DNA from: Algoriphagus aquaeductus
GTDB taxonomy: Bacteria; Bacteroidota; Bacteroidia; Cytophagales; Cyclobacteriaceae
DNA: 64,000 bases
Reading direction: 5' to 3'
NCBI RefSeq assembly: GCF_003253485.1
Contig: NZ_QKTX01000001.1
Location: 344,775-408,774 of the forward strand
Shown here piece after piece: positions 34,298 to 43,024 of this stretch (the first letter of the stretch is position 1; the number at the start of each line of letters is the position of its first letter). The position numbers and the translations under genes are program-made. Below the pieces are notes generated by a model that searched no databases, had not been told where the DNA came from, and was given only the letters and a program-made list of their open reading frames with translations.

Positions 34298-35356
34298 ATG
34301 GTTTCTTTCCAAAAAATCAAATGGGGGATGGCAGCAGTGCTGCTGTCCCTTTTTTCAGCGATCAATGCGCAGACTTCTTCCACGGATCAGGTCAGGCTTA
34401 TCCGAAAAGATGCTGAGCAAAAAGTGGAGATTCGGGTAAATGGGGAGCTGTTTACGGCCTATTACTTTCCCGGCGATTTAGCCAAACCCGTGCTTTATCC
34501 TATCAAATCTGTGGCAGGAAATGATCTTACCCGCGGCTTTCCACTCGATCCGCGTCCGGGTGAGCGCATTGATCATCCACACCATGTGGGACATTGGTTC
34601 AACTATGGCGATGTGAATGGGCTGGACTTTTGGAATAATTCGGATGCGATACCTGCTGAGAAAAAAAGCGGGTATGGTACCATTCGGCATAGGGGGGTGA
34701 AGTCGATGATCGAAAAAGGCAATCGGGCCGAACTTGAAGTGGAAACGGATTGGCTGGCTCCCAACGGGGAAATTTTGCTGAAAGAAACCACCCGGTTTGT
34801 ATTTATTTCCGAGGGTAAAAAGCGAAGTATCGAACGTATGACCACTCTTTCCGCGCAAAACCAACCGGTTTCCCTGAAAGACAATAAAGAAGGCATGTTT
34901 GCCATTCGGGTGGCAAGAGAGCTTGAGCATCCATCCGACAAGCCCGAACTCTTTACCGATGCCAACGGGATCGCCACTTTGGTTCCATCCCTGAATAATG
35001 AAGGCGTGACAGGAAAGTACCTAAGCAGCGCTGGAAAAATAGGGGACGACGTCTGGGGAACCCGAGGCACTTGGGTCAATCTATCCGGGGAAATCAAAGG
35101 AGAAAAAGTAGCTATCGCCATCCTTGACCACCCTTCCAATCCCGGCTATCCGACCTATTGGCATGCGAGAGGCTACGGTTTGTTTGCGGCAAATTCGTTA
35201 GGCCAAAAGGCTTTGAGCGGGGGAAAGGATGAGTTGAATTTTGGGCTGAAAGCAGGGGAGTCGGTGACGTTTCGGTATAAGATTTTGATCCATTCGGGGA
35301 CGAGTTTTACCGATGAGTTGCTGCATATGGAGTTTGGGGCATTTTCGAAGAAGTGA
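34298..35356 (+). CDS. PmoA-family (DUF6807) exported protein
   Basis: A 352-residue protein with a signal peptide (AAVLLSLFSAINAQ). The body carries family segments GFPLDPRPGERIDHPHHVGHW, LDFWNNSD, KSMIEKGNRAEL, and near the end HPSNPGYPTYWHARGYGLFAANSLG. The family name PmoA in databases is misleading: it has no resemblance to particulate methane monooxygenase subunit A, and members usually sit beside Gfo/Idh/MocA genes as here. The clustered His and Asp suggest a carbohydrate or metal site. Function unknown. Confidence 0.85.
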   Translation: MVSFQKIKWGMAAVLLSLFSAINAQTSSTDQVRLIRKDAEQKVEIRVNGELFTAYYFPGDLAKPVLYPIKSVAGNDLTRGFPLDPRPGERIDHPHHVGHWFNYGDVNGLDFWNNSDAIPAEKKSGYGTIRHRGVKSMIEKGNRAELEVETDWLAPNGEILLKETTRFVFISEGKKRSIERMTTLSAQNQPVSLKDNKEGMFAIRVARELEHPSDKPELFTDANGIATLVPSLNNEGVTGKYLSSAGKIGDDVWGTRGTWVNLSGEIKGEKVAIAILDHPSNPGYPTYWHARGYGLFAANSLGQKALSGGKDELNFGLKAGESVTFRYKILIHSGTSFTDELLHMEFGAFSKK

Positions 35357-36107
35357 GTTTTGATTTCGCTGAGTTTTGATTTCCCGCAGACCTGACTGCC
35401 GTCAGGCAAGTTTGCGCAGAAAAAAGCGCAGATTTTCGCGGATTAGAAAAAGGATATATGATTATATGTGTATCCACATGCTTGCACGTTACCGATTTAA
35501 ATTAGGTTTTGTGGTTCCAAATAGGCGGATTCCCCCTTTCTAAGGGGGCTAGGGGGATTTTTCATAAAGGAAAATTCGCTATTCGAGACTTACGTGCATT
35601 GTTCCGGATACACATATACGATTATTCGCTTTCCCGCCTGTCCTAAGTTGAAAGCAGTATAAAATTTGTATTTCCCGGGAAATGGCTCTGAAGGAGCCAA
35701 ACAATTCATGACCTTGTACGAAGTGCAGGGAAAATAAGGCCTTGATTGTCCTTGAGCCCTGAAAGGGTGAAACATCAAAGGTCCACCCCTTCAGGGCTTT
35801 CCTTTACAGTTTTTTACTTCAACCCCCGGCTACACCGGGGGTCATTAATTGTTTCAATCCTTCGGATCTTGATCAAACTAAAATATATTTCCTTTCCAAG
35901 TGCAAGGTTTAAATTCTGCGAATGGTGTGATTGCGGATATACATTAAAGATAATTAGAAGAGATTTGGCTGGTTTCGGACCTGTTAGGTTTTCAATACCA
36001 GCCAGGTCTTTTTCATTTTCTTACACTCAACTATTACGAAGAGGATTTTAGAAGTTTGGAAATCAATTCCTATTTTATCTCAAATCTTCCCCACAACCCA
36101 AAAGATC
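35357..36107. other. Repeat-rich non-coding stretch
   Basis: No gene is supported in these 751 bases. Visible elements are CCTGACtgccGTCAGG near 35390; GTGTATCCACATGCTTGCACG (35468-35488, 21 bases) recalled inversely by a TTCCGGATACACATATA segment near 35605; a C5/G5 stem (CCCCCTTTCTAAGGGGG) near 35530; and AGCCCTGAAAGGGTGAAACA near 35755 with a matching inverse CCCCTTCAGGGCT near 35785. A CCCCCGGctacaCCGGGGG hairpin lies near 35824. These look like dispersed Bacteroidota intergenic palindromes. Confidence 0.5.
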
Positions 36108-37748
36108 ATGCCCACTTTCCACCGAGTTCTCTTCGCGTTTCTCCTTTTTCTGACCTCCACATGCCTTTTTGCTCAGACATTTCAAGCCGATCTGATTGTC
36201 TATGGTGGAACCTCCGCTGCCATTACGGCTGCGGTTCAGGCCAAAAAGATGGGCAAATCGGTTCTTGTTGTTTCTCCGGACATTCATTTGGGAGGACTCT
36301 CTTCAGGAGGATTGGGTTTTACAGATACAGGAAACAAAGCGGTGATCGGAGGTTTGGCGAGGGAATTTTACCATCGCATTTATCTCCACTACCAACAGGA
36401 CTCGGCTTGGAAATGGCAAAAAAGGGAAGCGTACGGCAATAAAGGTCAGGGAACACCAGCGATCGACGGGGAAAACCGCACGATGTGGATTTTTGAGCCT
36501 CATGCTGCGGAACGGGTTTTTGAGGACTTGGTAAAAGAGAATCAACTGGAAGTTCATCGGAACGAATGGCTCGACCGGGAGTCGGGAGTTACAAAAGAGC
36601 GGGGAAAAATCACTGAAATCCGAGTTCTTTCCGGTAAAATCTATAGAGGAAAGGTTTTTATCGATGCGACTTACGAGGGAGATTTAATGGCCGCTGCTGG
36701 CGTGAGTTACCACGTAGGGCGTGAGGCCAATTCGGTTTATGGGGAAAAATGGAACGGGGTGCAAGTCGGTGTATTTCAGCATAATCATTATTTCTATGAT
36801 TCCATTTCAGCTTTTCGGGTTCCCGGCGATCCGAGCAGTGGGCTTTTGCCTGAGATTTCATCCGAGCCACCTGGTCGCAACGGAGAAGGAGATCAGCGGC
36901 TGCAGGCTTACAATTTCAGAATGGCCTTGAGTCGGAATCCGGAAAACAGCGTTCCCTTTCCCAAGCCGGACAACTACGATTCTTCCCGATATGAGCTTTT
37001 GGCGCGGGTCTATGCGGCGGGATGGGATGAGACTTTTTGGAAATATGATCCGATTCCCAACTTGAAGACGGATACCAACAACCATGGGCCCTTCAGCACG
37101 GATTACATCGGGAAAAATTATGATTATCCGGAGGCCACTTATGAGCGAAGAAAGGAAATCATCCAAGAACACGAGGACTACCAAAAAGGCCTGATGTACT
37201 TTCTGGCAAATGATCCGAGAGTGCCTGAAAAAGTCAGGAAAGAACTTTCCCATTACGGTCTGGCAAAGGATGAGTTTACCGATAACGGTAATTGGCCGCA
37301 TCAGATTTACGTGCGTGAGGCCAGGCGGATGATTGGCGATTATGTGATGACAGAGCACGATGTGCTTGGATCCAAAGAAGTTCCTCAGTCGGTGGGGATG
37401 GGTTCTTATTCATTAGACTCGCACAACACTCAGCGATTTGTTACTCCCGGTGGATTTGTGCAAAATGAGGGGGATATCGGTGTACACCCCAAGCGGCCTT
37501 ATTCCATCACTTATGGTACTCTGACTCCTAAAAAAGAAGAATGCAACAATCTTTTGGTGCCTGTTTGCGTGTCGAGTTCTCATACCGCTTTTGGCTCGAT
37601 ACGGATGGAACCGGTATTTATGATTTTGGGTCAAAGTGCGGCGGCGGCTGCAGCTTTGGCAATTGATGAAGGTATCGCTGTTCAGGATTTATCCTACAAA
37701 AAGCTGAGAAAGGTGCTTTTGGAGGAGAAGCAGGTTTTGGAGAATTGA
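36108..37748 (+). CDS. Exported FAD-dependent oxidoreductase
   Basis: A 546-residue flavoprotein with a signal peptide (FLLFLTSTCLFAQ). A dinucleotide-binding start, ADLIVYGGTSAAITAAVQAKKMG, is followed by DIHLGGLSSGGLGFTD, the FAD_oxidored pattern seen in exported Bacteroidota enzymes. Other segments are FIDATYEGDLMAAAGVSYHVGRE and, near the C-terminus, SSSHTAFGSIRMEPVFMILGQSAAAAA, which closes the FAD site. The substrate is unknown; relatives sit in polysaccharide-use loci. It is the last gene of the sugar-modifying group but is separated from it by 751 non-coding bases. Confidence 0.9.
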   Translation: MPTFHRVLFAFLLFLTSTCLFAQTFQADLIVYGGTSAAITAAVQAKKMGKSVLVVSPDIHLGGLSSGGLGFTDTGNKAVIGGLAREFYHRIYLHYQQDSAWKWQKREAYGNKGQGTPAIDGENRTMWIFEPHAAERVFEDLVKENQLEVHRNEWLDRESGVTKERGKITEIRVLSGKIYRGKVFIDATYEGDLMAAAGVSYHVGREANSVYGEKWNGVQVGVFQHNHYFYDSISAFRVPGDPSSGLLPEISSEPPGRNGEGDQRLQAYNFRMALSRNPENSVPFPKPDNYDSSRYELLARVYAAGWDETFWKYDPIPNLKTDTNNHGPFSTDYIGKNYDYPEATYERRKEIIQEHEDYQKGLMYFLANDPRVPEKVRKELSHYGLAKDEFTDNGNWPHQIYVREARRMIGDYVMTEHDVLGSKEVPQSVGMGSYSLDSHNTQRFVTPGGFVQNEGDIGVHPKRPYSITYGTLTPKKEECNNLLVPVCVSSSHTAFGSIRMEPVFMILGQSAAAAAALAIDEGIAVQDLSYKKLRKVLLEEKQVLEN

Positions 37749-37750
37749 GG

Positions 37751-38380
37751 TTACCTTCCGATCCATGAGGTTTTTCTTCTCATCCAAACGATTTTAAAAA
37801 CCAAAGCTCCCAAACCAATCAACAAACATACCCCAAACCAAAAAATCGGATCATAACCATCCCGAAGGATCCGGTATCCTGCAGTGAAAGCAAAAAGGAC
37901 CAATCCGGTGATTTCCCAGATTCTTTGATTTTCCTCCCGATTAGGCAGATCAGGAATCAAGGGTAAGTTGACCAAGGTGCGCAACTCACCCCAATGCCAA
38001 GCCAATAAACCCAAATTGGCAAGCAACATCATCCCAGTAATCACAGGTGTCAGGTTGAAATCCATGGAGATCGTGATGATAAACACATTGAGAATAATGG
38101 GAAAATTGACCAAGGCACCCAGTTTAGCGTAGCGCTGAGTCATCAGCAAAAAGCCAGCGATCAACTGACCCCAACCCAGAAACTGCCAATACAGGCCTGT
38201 CTGGTACATGGTCTCAAAAAAATGCATGGCCGTTCCGAAATTTGCATCTTCCTGAGGAAGCGTAGTAAACCGCCTTCCTTTGATCTTAATCATACTGGCG
38301 AAGACAAAACCTCCGCCCAGCATAAAGCGCGTGTAAATGACAAAGACCTGAGCCCAAAAGTGATTTTTAATTGCGTTCAT
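37751..38380 (-). CDS. DoxX-like membrane protein
   Basis: A 209-residue protein with about six membrane segments. The N-terminal part (FVIYTRFMLGGGFVFASMIKIKG...WQFLGWGQLIAGFLLMTQRYAKLGALVNFPIILNVFIITIS) has the DoxX-like four-helix look. Its stop is 2 bases from the stop of the convergent FAD oxidoreductase gene. Function is unknown; DoxX relatives are linked to thiosulfate oxidation or redox balance in other organisms. Confidence 0.75.
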   Translation of the reverse strand: MNAIKNHFWAQVFVIYTRFMLGGGFVFASMIKIKGRRFTTLPQEDANFGTAMHFFETMYQTGLYWQFLGWGQLIAGFLLMTQRYAKLGALVNFPIILNVFIITISMDFNLTPVITGMMLLANLGLLAWHWGELRTLVNLPLIPDLPNREENQRIWEITGLVLFAFTAGYRILRDGYDPIFWFGVCLLIGLGALVFKIVWMRRKTSWIGR

Positions 38381-38449
38381 AAGAAGGTGATGCAGAGATC
38401 GGGGAAATGTTACAATTAATTTCTCCCTTCATTTTGAGACTTTAAATTG

Positions 38450-38478
38450 TTTGTAATAAGTGGTTTTAGTTAATTTCG
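38450..38478 (+). promoter_or_regulatory. Possible Bacteroidota-type promoter before the DUF4375 fusion gene
   Basis: TTTG at 38450-38453, a 17-base spacer and TAATTTCG at 38471-38478 approximate the TTTG-N17/19-TAnnTTTG consensus with one mismatch. The ATG at 38495 lies 17 bases further on. Confidence 0.4.
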
Positions 38479-38494
38479 GTTCAAGTAATTTCGA

Positions 38495-40213
38495 ATGAGC
38501 CAATCCTTGAGAATTATATTTCAGGTGACCAGTTTTCTGGGAATTTTTCTTTTTACCCAACCACTTGCTGCCCAGCAGGTCAAGCTGGAAAAGCCCTTAC
38601 TCAAAGATTTTGAAGATTTAGATTTTCCCAGAATTCAAAAAGCAGATTATTACTCATTGCAGAAAGTCTATTTAATCTCTAAGATCGAAGATGGACTTCC
38701 TCAATGGTATAATGAAAGTCAGCGTGCTCAATTGATCCAAAAGCTCAGGCCTGAAATCAAGGAACTGTATTTCTGGCTTTACTTGGATGGCCAAGTTTCG
38801 AACGGTGGTTTTGAGCAGTTTTACAGCAATGGCTTTGCCTACATGATTCCGGAAATCAAGAAGTTTTACCAGCGAGTAGGAGACGAGAAAGGGTTGGAAA
38901 TCTTGGGAAAGTCGGAAACATGGTATCAGAATCGTCCCAAGGAAGAAGTTTGGATGGATTTCACTTTACAGCACCTTGACCAGGAATTTTTTGCAAATGA
39001 CGATTATTCTGAAAGAAAAATAGAGGCCTATGTCAGAGCCAATTCTCATTTGTATGTGCGGGATGAAAATGGAGATCTTTTTCCTCAAAACTACTCCGGT
39101 AAATTGGTTTCAATTGATCCTGTTCGCAAGGAAAAAAAGGAGGTTGAAGTAAAAGACAACCTTGTAGTTGGTCCGGTAAAACTTTTCACGCTAGATGGAA
39201 CACCGATAGAAGAATTAAATTTTGAGTATGGACGGCAATTGGGTTCCCAGAAATATTTTGATGAGTCAGGTCGATTGGAAAGGGAAGAAATCCTTTATCC
39301 AAGTGCTGACTACAAGGATATCCGCTATTTCTATCCAAACGGGCAAGTTAAGATCAGTCTTAGGCAGAATTTAGACGGCACAATGATCGGTGATTATTCA
39401 CGGTACCATGAAAATGGATCACTCGCTTTTACCTACCATTTGGATGAATATGGAAATCATACCGCTCCTTACTTTCAATTCTATCCCGACGGCTCAAAAA
39501 AGCTTGAAGTAGATCGTCGGGGAGAGGAACCTAAGTACATCAATTACTGGGATGAAAATGGGATTCAGCTACTCAAGAACGGAACAGGTGAATACAGCTA
39601 TATATATGCCTATGGCGGTGATTCAATTCTTTACGAATATCAGTTTGTGGACTACAAGAAACACGGAATCCAAAGAGAGACCCGAAATGGAGTTTTAGTC
39701 AAATACACCGAAATGAATTACGGCCAATATGATGGCTACCATCGGGAATATTATCCTAATGGGAGATTAAAAGAGGAGTATTTGATGAAAGCAAATAAAG
39801 TGGTCTCTCATCGGAGTCAAAAACGATTTGAAAATCCAGTTCTCCGAATAAATATTCGAACTTATGAATCCGGGTCATGGATAAAATCACTCGAATTAGA
39901 GGAGCCGGAGGTTTATCCTGTCTTGGTAAATTGGAATGAAGTGAAGGATCAAATCGTCGTCCCCCTTGAAGTCTTTGAGGAGTATCCAGACGAGACTGTA
40001 ATAACAGCAAATTATTTGCTACATATCGACTCCAAGGGTGCAATTTCAGGTTACGATTTATCATACTCGGACAATGAGTCTGTGACTAATGCCTCGGAAA
40101 AAATATTTCCCTCTTTAAACTTCATTCCGGGTACTCGGGCAGGAGAGAATGTGGATTCCTATTTGGGATTTCGGATTTGGCTGTGGTTGGAAGAGGGAAA
40201 TCCTACGAATTAG
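38495..40213 (+). CDS. Secreted DUF4375 (DMP19-like) / MORN-like repeat / TonB-C-like fusion
   Basis: A 572-residue exported protein (signal ending LAAQQ) in three parts. Residues about 60-175 match DUF4375/DMP19 (LYFWLYLDGQVSNGGFEQFYSNG). Residues about 225-445 hold repeated YwqK/MORN-2-like units (RYFYPNGQVKIS, RYHENGSLAFTY, QFYPDGSKKLEV, REYYPNGRLKEEY). Residues about 460-572 resemble a TonB C-terminal-like fold (IDSKGAISGYDLSYSDNE...LNFIPGTRAGENV). DMP19 proteins are thought to be cytosolic DNA mimics, so a secreted fusion is unusual. The last 11 bases overlap the convergent HAD gene. Confidence 0.75.
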   Translation: MSQSLRIIFQVTSFLGIFLFTQPLAAQQVKLEKPLLKDFEDLDFPRIQKADYYSLQKVYLISKIEDGLPQWYNESQRAQLIQKLRPEIKELYFWLYLDGQVSNGGFEQFYSNGFAYMIPEIKKFYQRVGDEKGLEILGKSETWYQNRPKEEVWMDFTLQHLDQEFFANDDYSERKIEAYVRANSHLYVRDENGDLFPQNYSGKLVSIDPVRKEKKEVEVKDNLVVGPVKLFTLDGTPIEELNFEYGRQLGSQKYFDESGRLEREEILYPSADYKDIRYFYPNGQVKISLRQNLDGTMIGDYSRYHENGSLAFTYHLDEYGNHTAPYFQFYPDGSKKLEVDRRGEEPKYINYWDENGIQLLKNGTGEYSYIYAYGGDSILYEYQFVDYKKHGIQRETRNGVLVKYTEMNYGQYDGYHREYYPNGRLKEEYLMKANKVVSHRSQKRFENPVLRINIRTYESGSWIKSLELEEPEVYPVLVNWNEVKDQIVVPLEVFEEYPDETVITANYLLHIDSKGAISGYDLSYSDNESVTNASEKIFPSLNFIPGTRAGENVDSYLGFRIWLWLEEGNPTN

Positions 40214-40907
40214 TCCCAATCCTCCTGATCAATTCTCCCGCCTCCCCAATATGCTCCACTTTAAAAAACCGCTCATGTTCCACCTCATGCTCCACTTGTT
40301 CATGAACCCAAGTGATATGAAAAGGGATGTGGATGCCAAAGCCACCCAGTTCGAGGACAGGTAAAATATCAGATTTCAGGCTATTACCCAGCATCAGAAA
40401 TTCGGATGGTTGGATATCCAAGTGGCGGATGAGTTTTTCGTAGTCGCTGACCCGCTTTTCGCTCATGATCTCGATGTGGTGGAAGTGCTTTTCCAAGCCT
40501 GACTTTTTGAGTTTGCGCTCCTGATCGACCAAGTCTCCTTTGGTGGCCATCACGATGCGATAGTCTCCGTTCAAATCTTTCAGTACCTCTTCGACACCAG
40601 GCAGGAGTTCAACCGGTTTTTCCAGCATTTCCTGACCGATTCGGATGATCTTGTCAATGACGGTGATGGGCATTTTGTGATCCGAGATGCGCAGGGCTGT
40701 CTCTATCATAGAAAGCATAAATCCTTTGATCCCGTAACCATAAAGCTTGAGATTTTCGATCTCCGTGCGATAAAGCTCTTTCATGATGGCATGCTGAGGC
40801 ATAAAATCCTCCAGCAAACTGGCGAATTTTTCTTCCGCTTCGCGAAAAAACGGCTCATTCACCCAAAGGGTGTCATCTGCGTCGAAGGCGATTACTTTGA
40901 TAGGCAT
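40203..40907 (-). CDS. HAD-family hydrolase
   Basis: A 234-residue phosphatase-like enzyme of the haloacid dehalogenase superfamily. Motif I is VIAFDADDTLW (nucleophile and acid/base Asp), motif II IVMATKGD, and motif III/IV the Lys/Asp region LMLGNSLKSDILPVLELGG. The cap domain (about residues 25-100) is helical. Start chosen at 40907 (MPIKVIAFD); the frame reaches 40928. The substrate cannot be told. It is convergent with the DUF4375 fusion gene. Confidence 0.88.
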   Translation of the reverse strand: MPIKVIAFDADDTLWVNEPFFREAEEKFASLLEDFMPQHAIMKELYRTEIENLKLYGYGIKGFMLSMIETALRISDHKMPITVIDKIIRIGQEMLEKPVELLPGVEEVLKDLNGDYRIVMATKGDLVDQERKLKKSGLEKHFHHIEIMSEKRVSDYEKLIRHLDIQPSEFLMLGNSLKSDILPVLELGGFGIHIPFHITWVHEQVEHEVEHERFFKVEHIGEAGELIRRIGTNS

Positions 40908-41388
40908 TTTATTAGTGTTTTGTAACATTCATTTTGGTCAGGAGGAGCACCTGACCGACGGGAGTCGGAAAGTTCGAAGCCACCATCAAGTTCGAGACTC
41001 TCGTCTCTCAGGTACAACCAATGACAGATTGTATATTGTTTCGAAAACACTTGACTTTCGAAATATAATTCTGAACTGTAGCCATATTATTTTTTGACTT
41101 TACCCGATTATTCTCAGCTCCTAAATTCGTTGGGTCAACACCTCTATTTTGTTCTTTTGGCTTAGCCCAAAAGAACCAAAAGGCCAAGATTTGCCAAAGC
41201 TCCCACCGCACAAGGCCGAACGCTGGCCCGCTGGCAAATCCTCCCATCGCGCCTATCCGAAGGATGTTTCGTGCTAGGCAGGAAAATTTCAAACATTGTT
41301 TTACACTTTGACAGTTGGGGGTTGGCAATAACCTGTCATCTCCATTTTGTATGTTCATGCAATATTTAAGACTAGGGGTGACAAAATA
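40908..41388. other. Non-coding stretch with a dispersed palindrome
   Basis: No gene is supported. TTCTTTTGG (41152-41160) and CCAAAAGAA (41167-41175) form a perfect 9-bp stem with a CTTAGC loop, inside a longer TTTTG...CAAAA palindrome. It is followed by sequence (CCAAAAGGCCAAGAT, then GCTGGCCCGCTGGC) that I recall as a dispersed element in this phylum. A 116-codon minus-strand frame across it is composed of this repeat and is not called. Confidence 0.5.
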
Positions 41389-42306
41389 CTACTTCACCGT
41401 CTCCTTTATCCAAGCCAACAGTACCTCTCTCCAGCCTTCCACCGCTCCTTTGCCCAATCCAAATGCGAATCCATGTCCTCCTGTCGGATAGATATGCAGG
41501 GATGCTTTCACGCCATGTTTATGTAGCGCTTGGTAATACAACAGGGAGTTTTCGATTGGCACTCCTTTGTCATCTTGGGCATGAACCAGGAAGGTGGGCG
41601 GCGTTTCAGCATTCACATTCAATTCTCCCGAAAAACGATCAATTAATTCCTGAGAAGTATTTTCTCCGATCAGGTTTTTTCTCGAACCCGAATGAACTGC
41701 CGCATCCCGGAAGGAAATCACCGGATAAACCAAAACGGAGAAATCCGGTCGGGCAGAAAGCGCATCGATTGTGTCTTTGGGACGGTTCACTTCATGATTG
41801 TATTGCGTGCTGAGCGTGGAGGCCAAGTGTCCGCCTGCAGAGAATCCCATTACGCCTACTTTGGCGGGGTTGATGATCCAGGCTTCTGCATGTTGTCTGA
41901 CCAATCGGATGGCACGCTGTGCATCCATTAGGGGAACTTCCTTCGGGTCGGTCAGGGATTTGGAAATGGGCAATCGGTATTTGACTACGATGCCTGCGAT
42001 GCCCTGTGCATTGAGCCACTTGGCAAAGTCGGTTCCTTCCCAGTCGTAAGCTAAAATTCCATAGCCTCCTCCCGGAAAAATCACCACTGCTTCTCCGGTC
42101 GCAATCTGCTTGGTAGGCAAATACACCTCGATGGTCGGGTTTTGCACATTGGCAATTCTCAGGATGCCTTGCTGCGTGGCCTCTTCTTGGAGATCAGAAG
42201 GATTCTGTAGGGGAGGAGTGCGTTCCCAAAGTGGAATGACGTGATTTTGTGCAAAAACCATAGTGGTAAAAAGGCCAATTAGAAGGGTTAGAATGGGTTT
42301 TTTCAT
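41389..42306 (-). CDS. Exported alpha/beta hydrolase (acetyl-esterase-like)
   Basis: A 305-residue esterase with signal peptide MKKPILTLLIGLFTTMVFAQ (start at 42306; the frame extends further but without a signal shape). The oxyanion loop IFPGGGYGILAYDWEG, nucleophile elbow MGFSAGGHLAS, acid Asp in HAQDDKGVP and His in PTGGHGFAFG are all present. The arrangement is that of xylan/carbohydrate esterases of the BD-FAE type. It starts 13 bases after the DUF3307 gene and could be in the same transcript, though a functional link is not obvious. Confidence 0.9.
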   Translation of the reverse strand: MKKPILTLLIGLFTTMVFAQNHVIPLWERTPPLQNPSDLQEEATQQGILRIANVQNPTIEVYLPTKQIATGEAVVIFPGGGYGILAYDWEGTDFAKWLNAQGIAGIVVKYRLPISKSLTDPKEVPLMDAQRAIRLVRQHAEAWIINPAKVGVMGFSAGGHLASTLSTQYNHEVNRPKDTIDALSARPDFSVLVYPVISFRDAAVHSGSRKNLIGENTSQELIDRFSGELNVNAETPPTFLVHAQDDKGVPIENSLLYYQALHKHGVKASLHIYPTGGHGFAFGLGKGAVEGWREVLLAWIKETVK

Positions 42307-42319
42307 AGAAGAAGCTAGG

Positions 42320-43024
42320 TTATAGTAAAGTGAGGAGCCAGCGTGTAAGTATTCCGATCCCAATAGAAATTCCAAAACTGAGCAAGGTTCCAATTAAAAT
42401 ATATTCGGTCAGCTTTCTGTCCTTTGCTTTCCTGAGGTCTCCAAATCGGAAAACAGACTTGGCAGCCAAAAGAAATCCAATTGCTTCCCATTTTCCCAGT
42501 ATCACAAAGGCAAACACAAACAAGCGCTCCAATATTCCTATGTATTTTCCTGCATTTTTTAGGGAAGATTCTTGAGAAAGATCCAAGTCCTTTGACCAGT
42601 TGCTTAACCCAACTTGAATCGCAATACCGGCCACTTGCGTAATCAAGAGCAATGCAGTGGCATAAATCCAACTGGACGGACTCCACTCCAAGGATATTTC
42701 AGGTCTGAAAAACAACCACCAAATACCCAGAATACTGATAAAATGAGCCAATTGGTCTATAAAAAACCAAGCGGTCTTGGTTGCTGATTTTTGGAAGTAA
42801 AGTTTAGTGAGATCGACTAACCCATGAAGGATAGTCAGTACGATGGCCAGTATCCAAAACCCAAATCCCAAGAGTATAAGAATCAAAACTCCATGAACCA
42901 GCAAGTGGAGATAAAGGGCAGGCGATTTGGCTTTCTTCTTCTCCTTATGCATTACCCAAGCGGTGGGCTGAAGTAAAAAATCACCAAGCAGGTGTGCTAA
43001 AATCAGTTGAAAAAGAGGAATCAT
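42320..43024 (-). CDS. DUF3307 multi-spanning membrane protein
   Basis: A 234-residue integral membrane protein with about six hydrophobic helices. Family hallmarks are polar residues inside helices: LILAHLLGDFLLQP near the start, HLLVHG, ILHGLVDLTK, FIDQLAHF, and the C-terminal ERLFVF...FLLAAKSVFRFGD...EYILIGTLLSF. Conserved buried His/Asp suggest a transporter or membrane enzyme rather than a structural protein. It overlaps the SatD-family gene by 4 bases (ATGA). The two families are commonly adjacent, so they probably work together. Confidence 0.85.
   Translation of the reverse strand: MIPLFQLILAHLLGDFLLQPTAWVMHKEKKKAKSPALYLHLLVHGVLILILLGFGFWILAIVLTILHGLVDLTKLYFQKSATKTAWFFIDQLAHFISILGIWWLFFRPEISLEWSPSSWIYATALLLITQVAGIAIQVGLSNWSKDLDLSQESSLKNAGKYIGILERLFVFAFVILGKWEAIGFLLAAKSVFRFGDLRKAKDRKLTEYILIGTLLSFGISIGIGILTRWLLTLL

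Noticed and set aside
34298..35356. PmoA annotation as methane monooxygenase
   Set aside because: The protein is soluble and exported with no multi-helix membrane domain; the family name is historical.
41008..41358. 116-codon minus-strand ORF
   Set aside because: It is composed largely of the TTCTTTTGG/CCAAAAGAA palindrome and associated repeat sequence.
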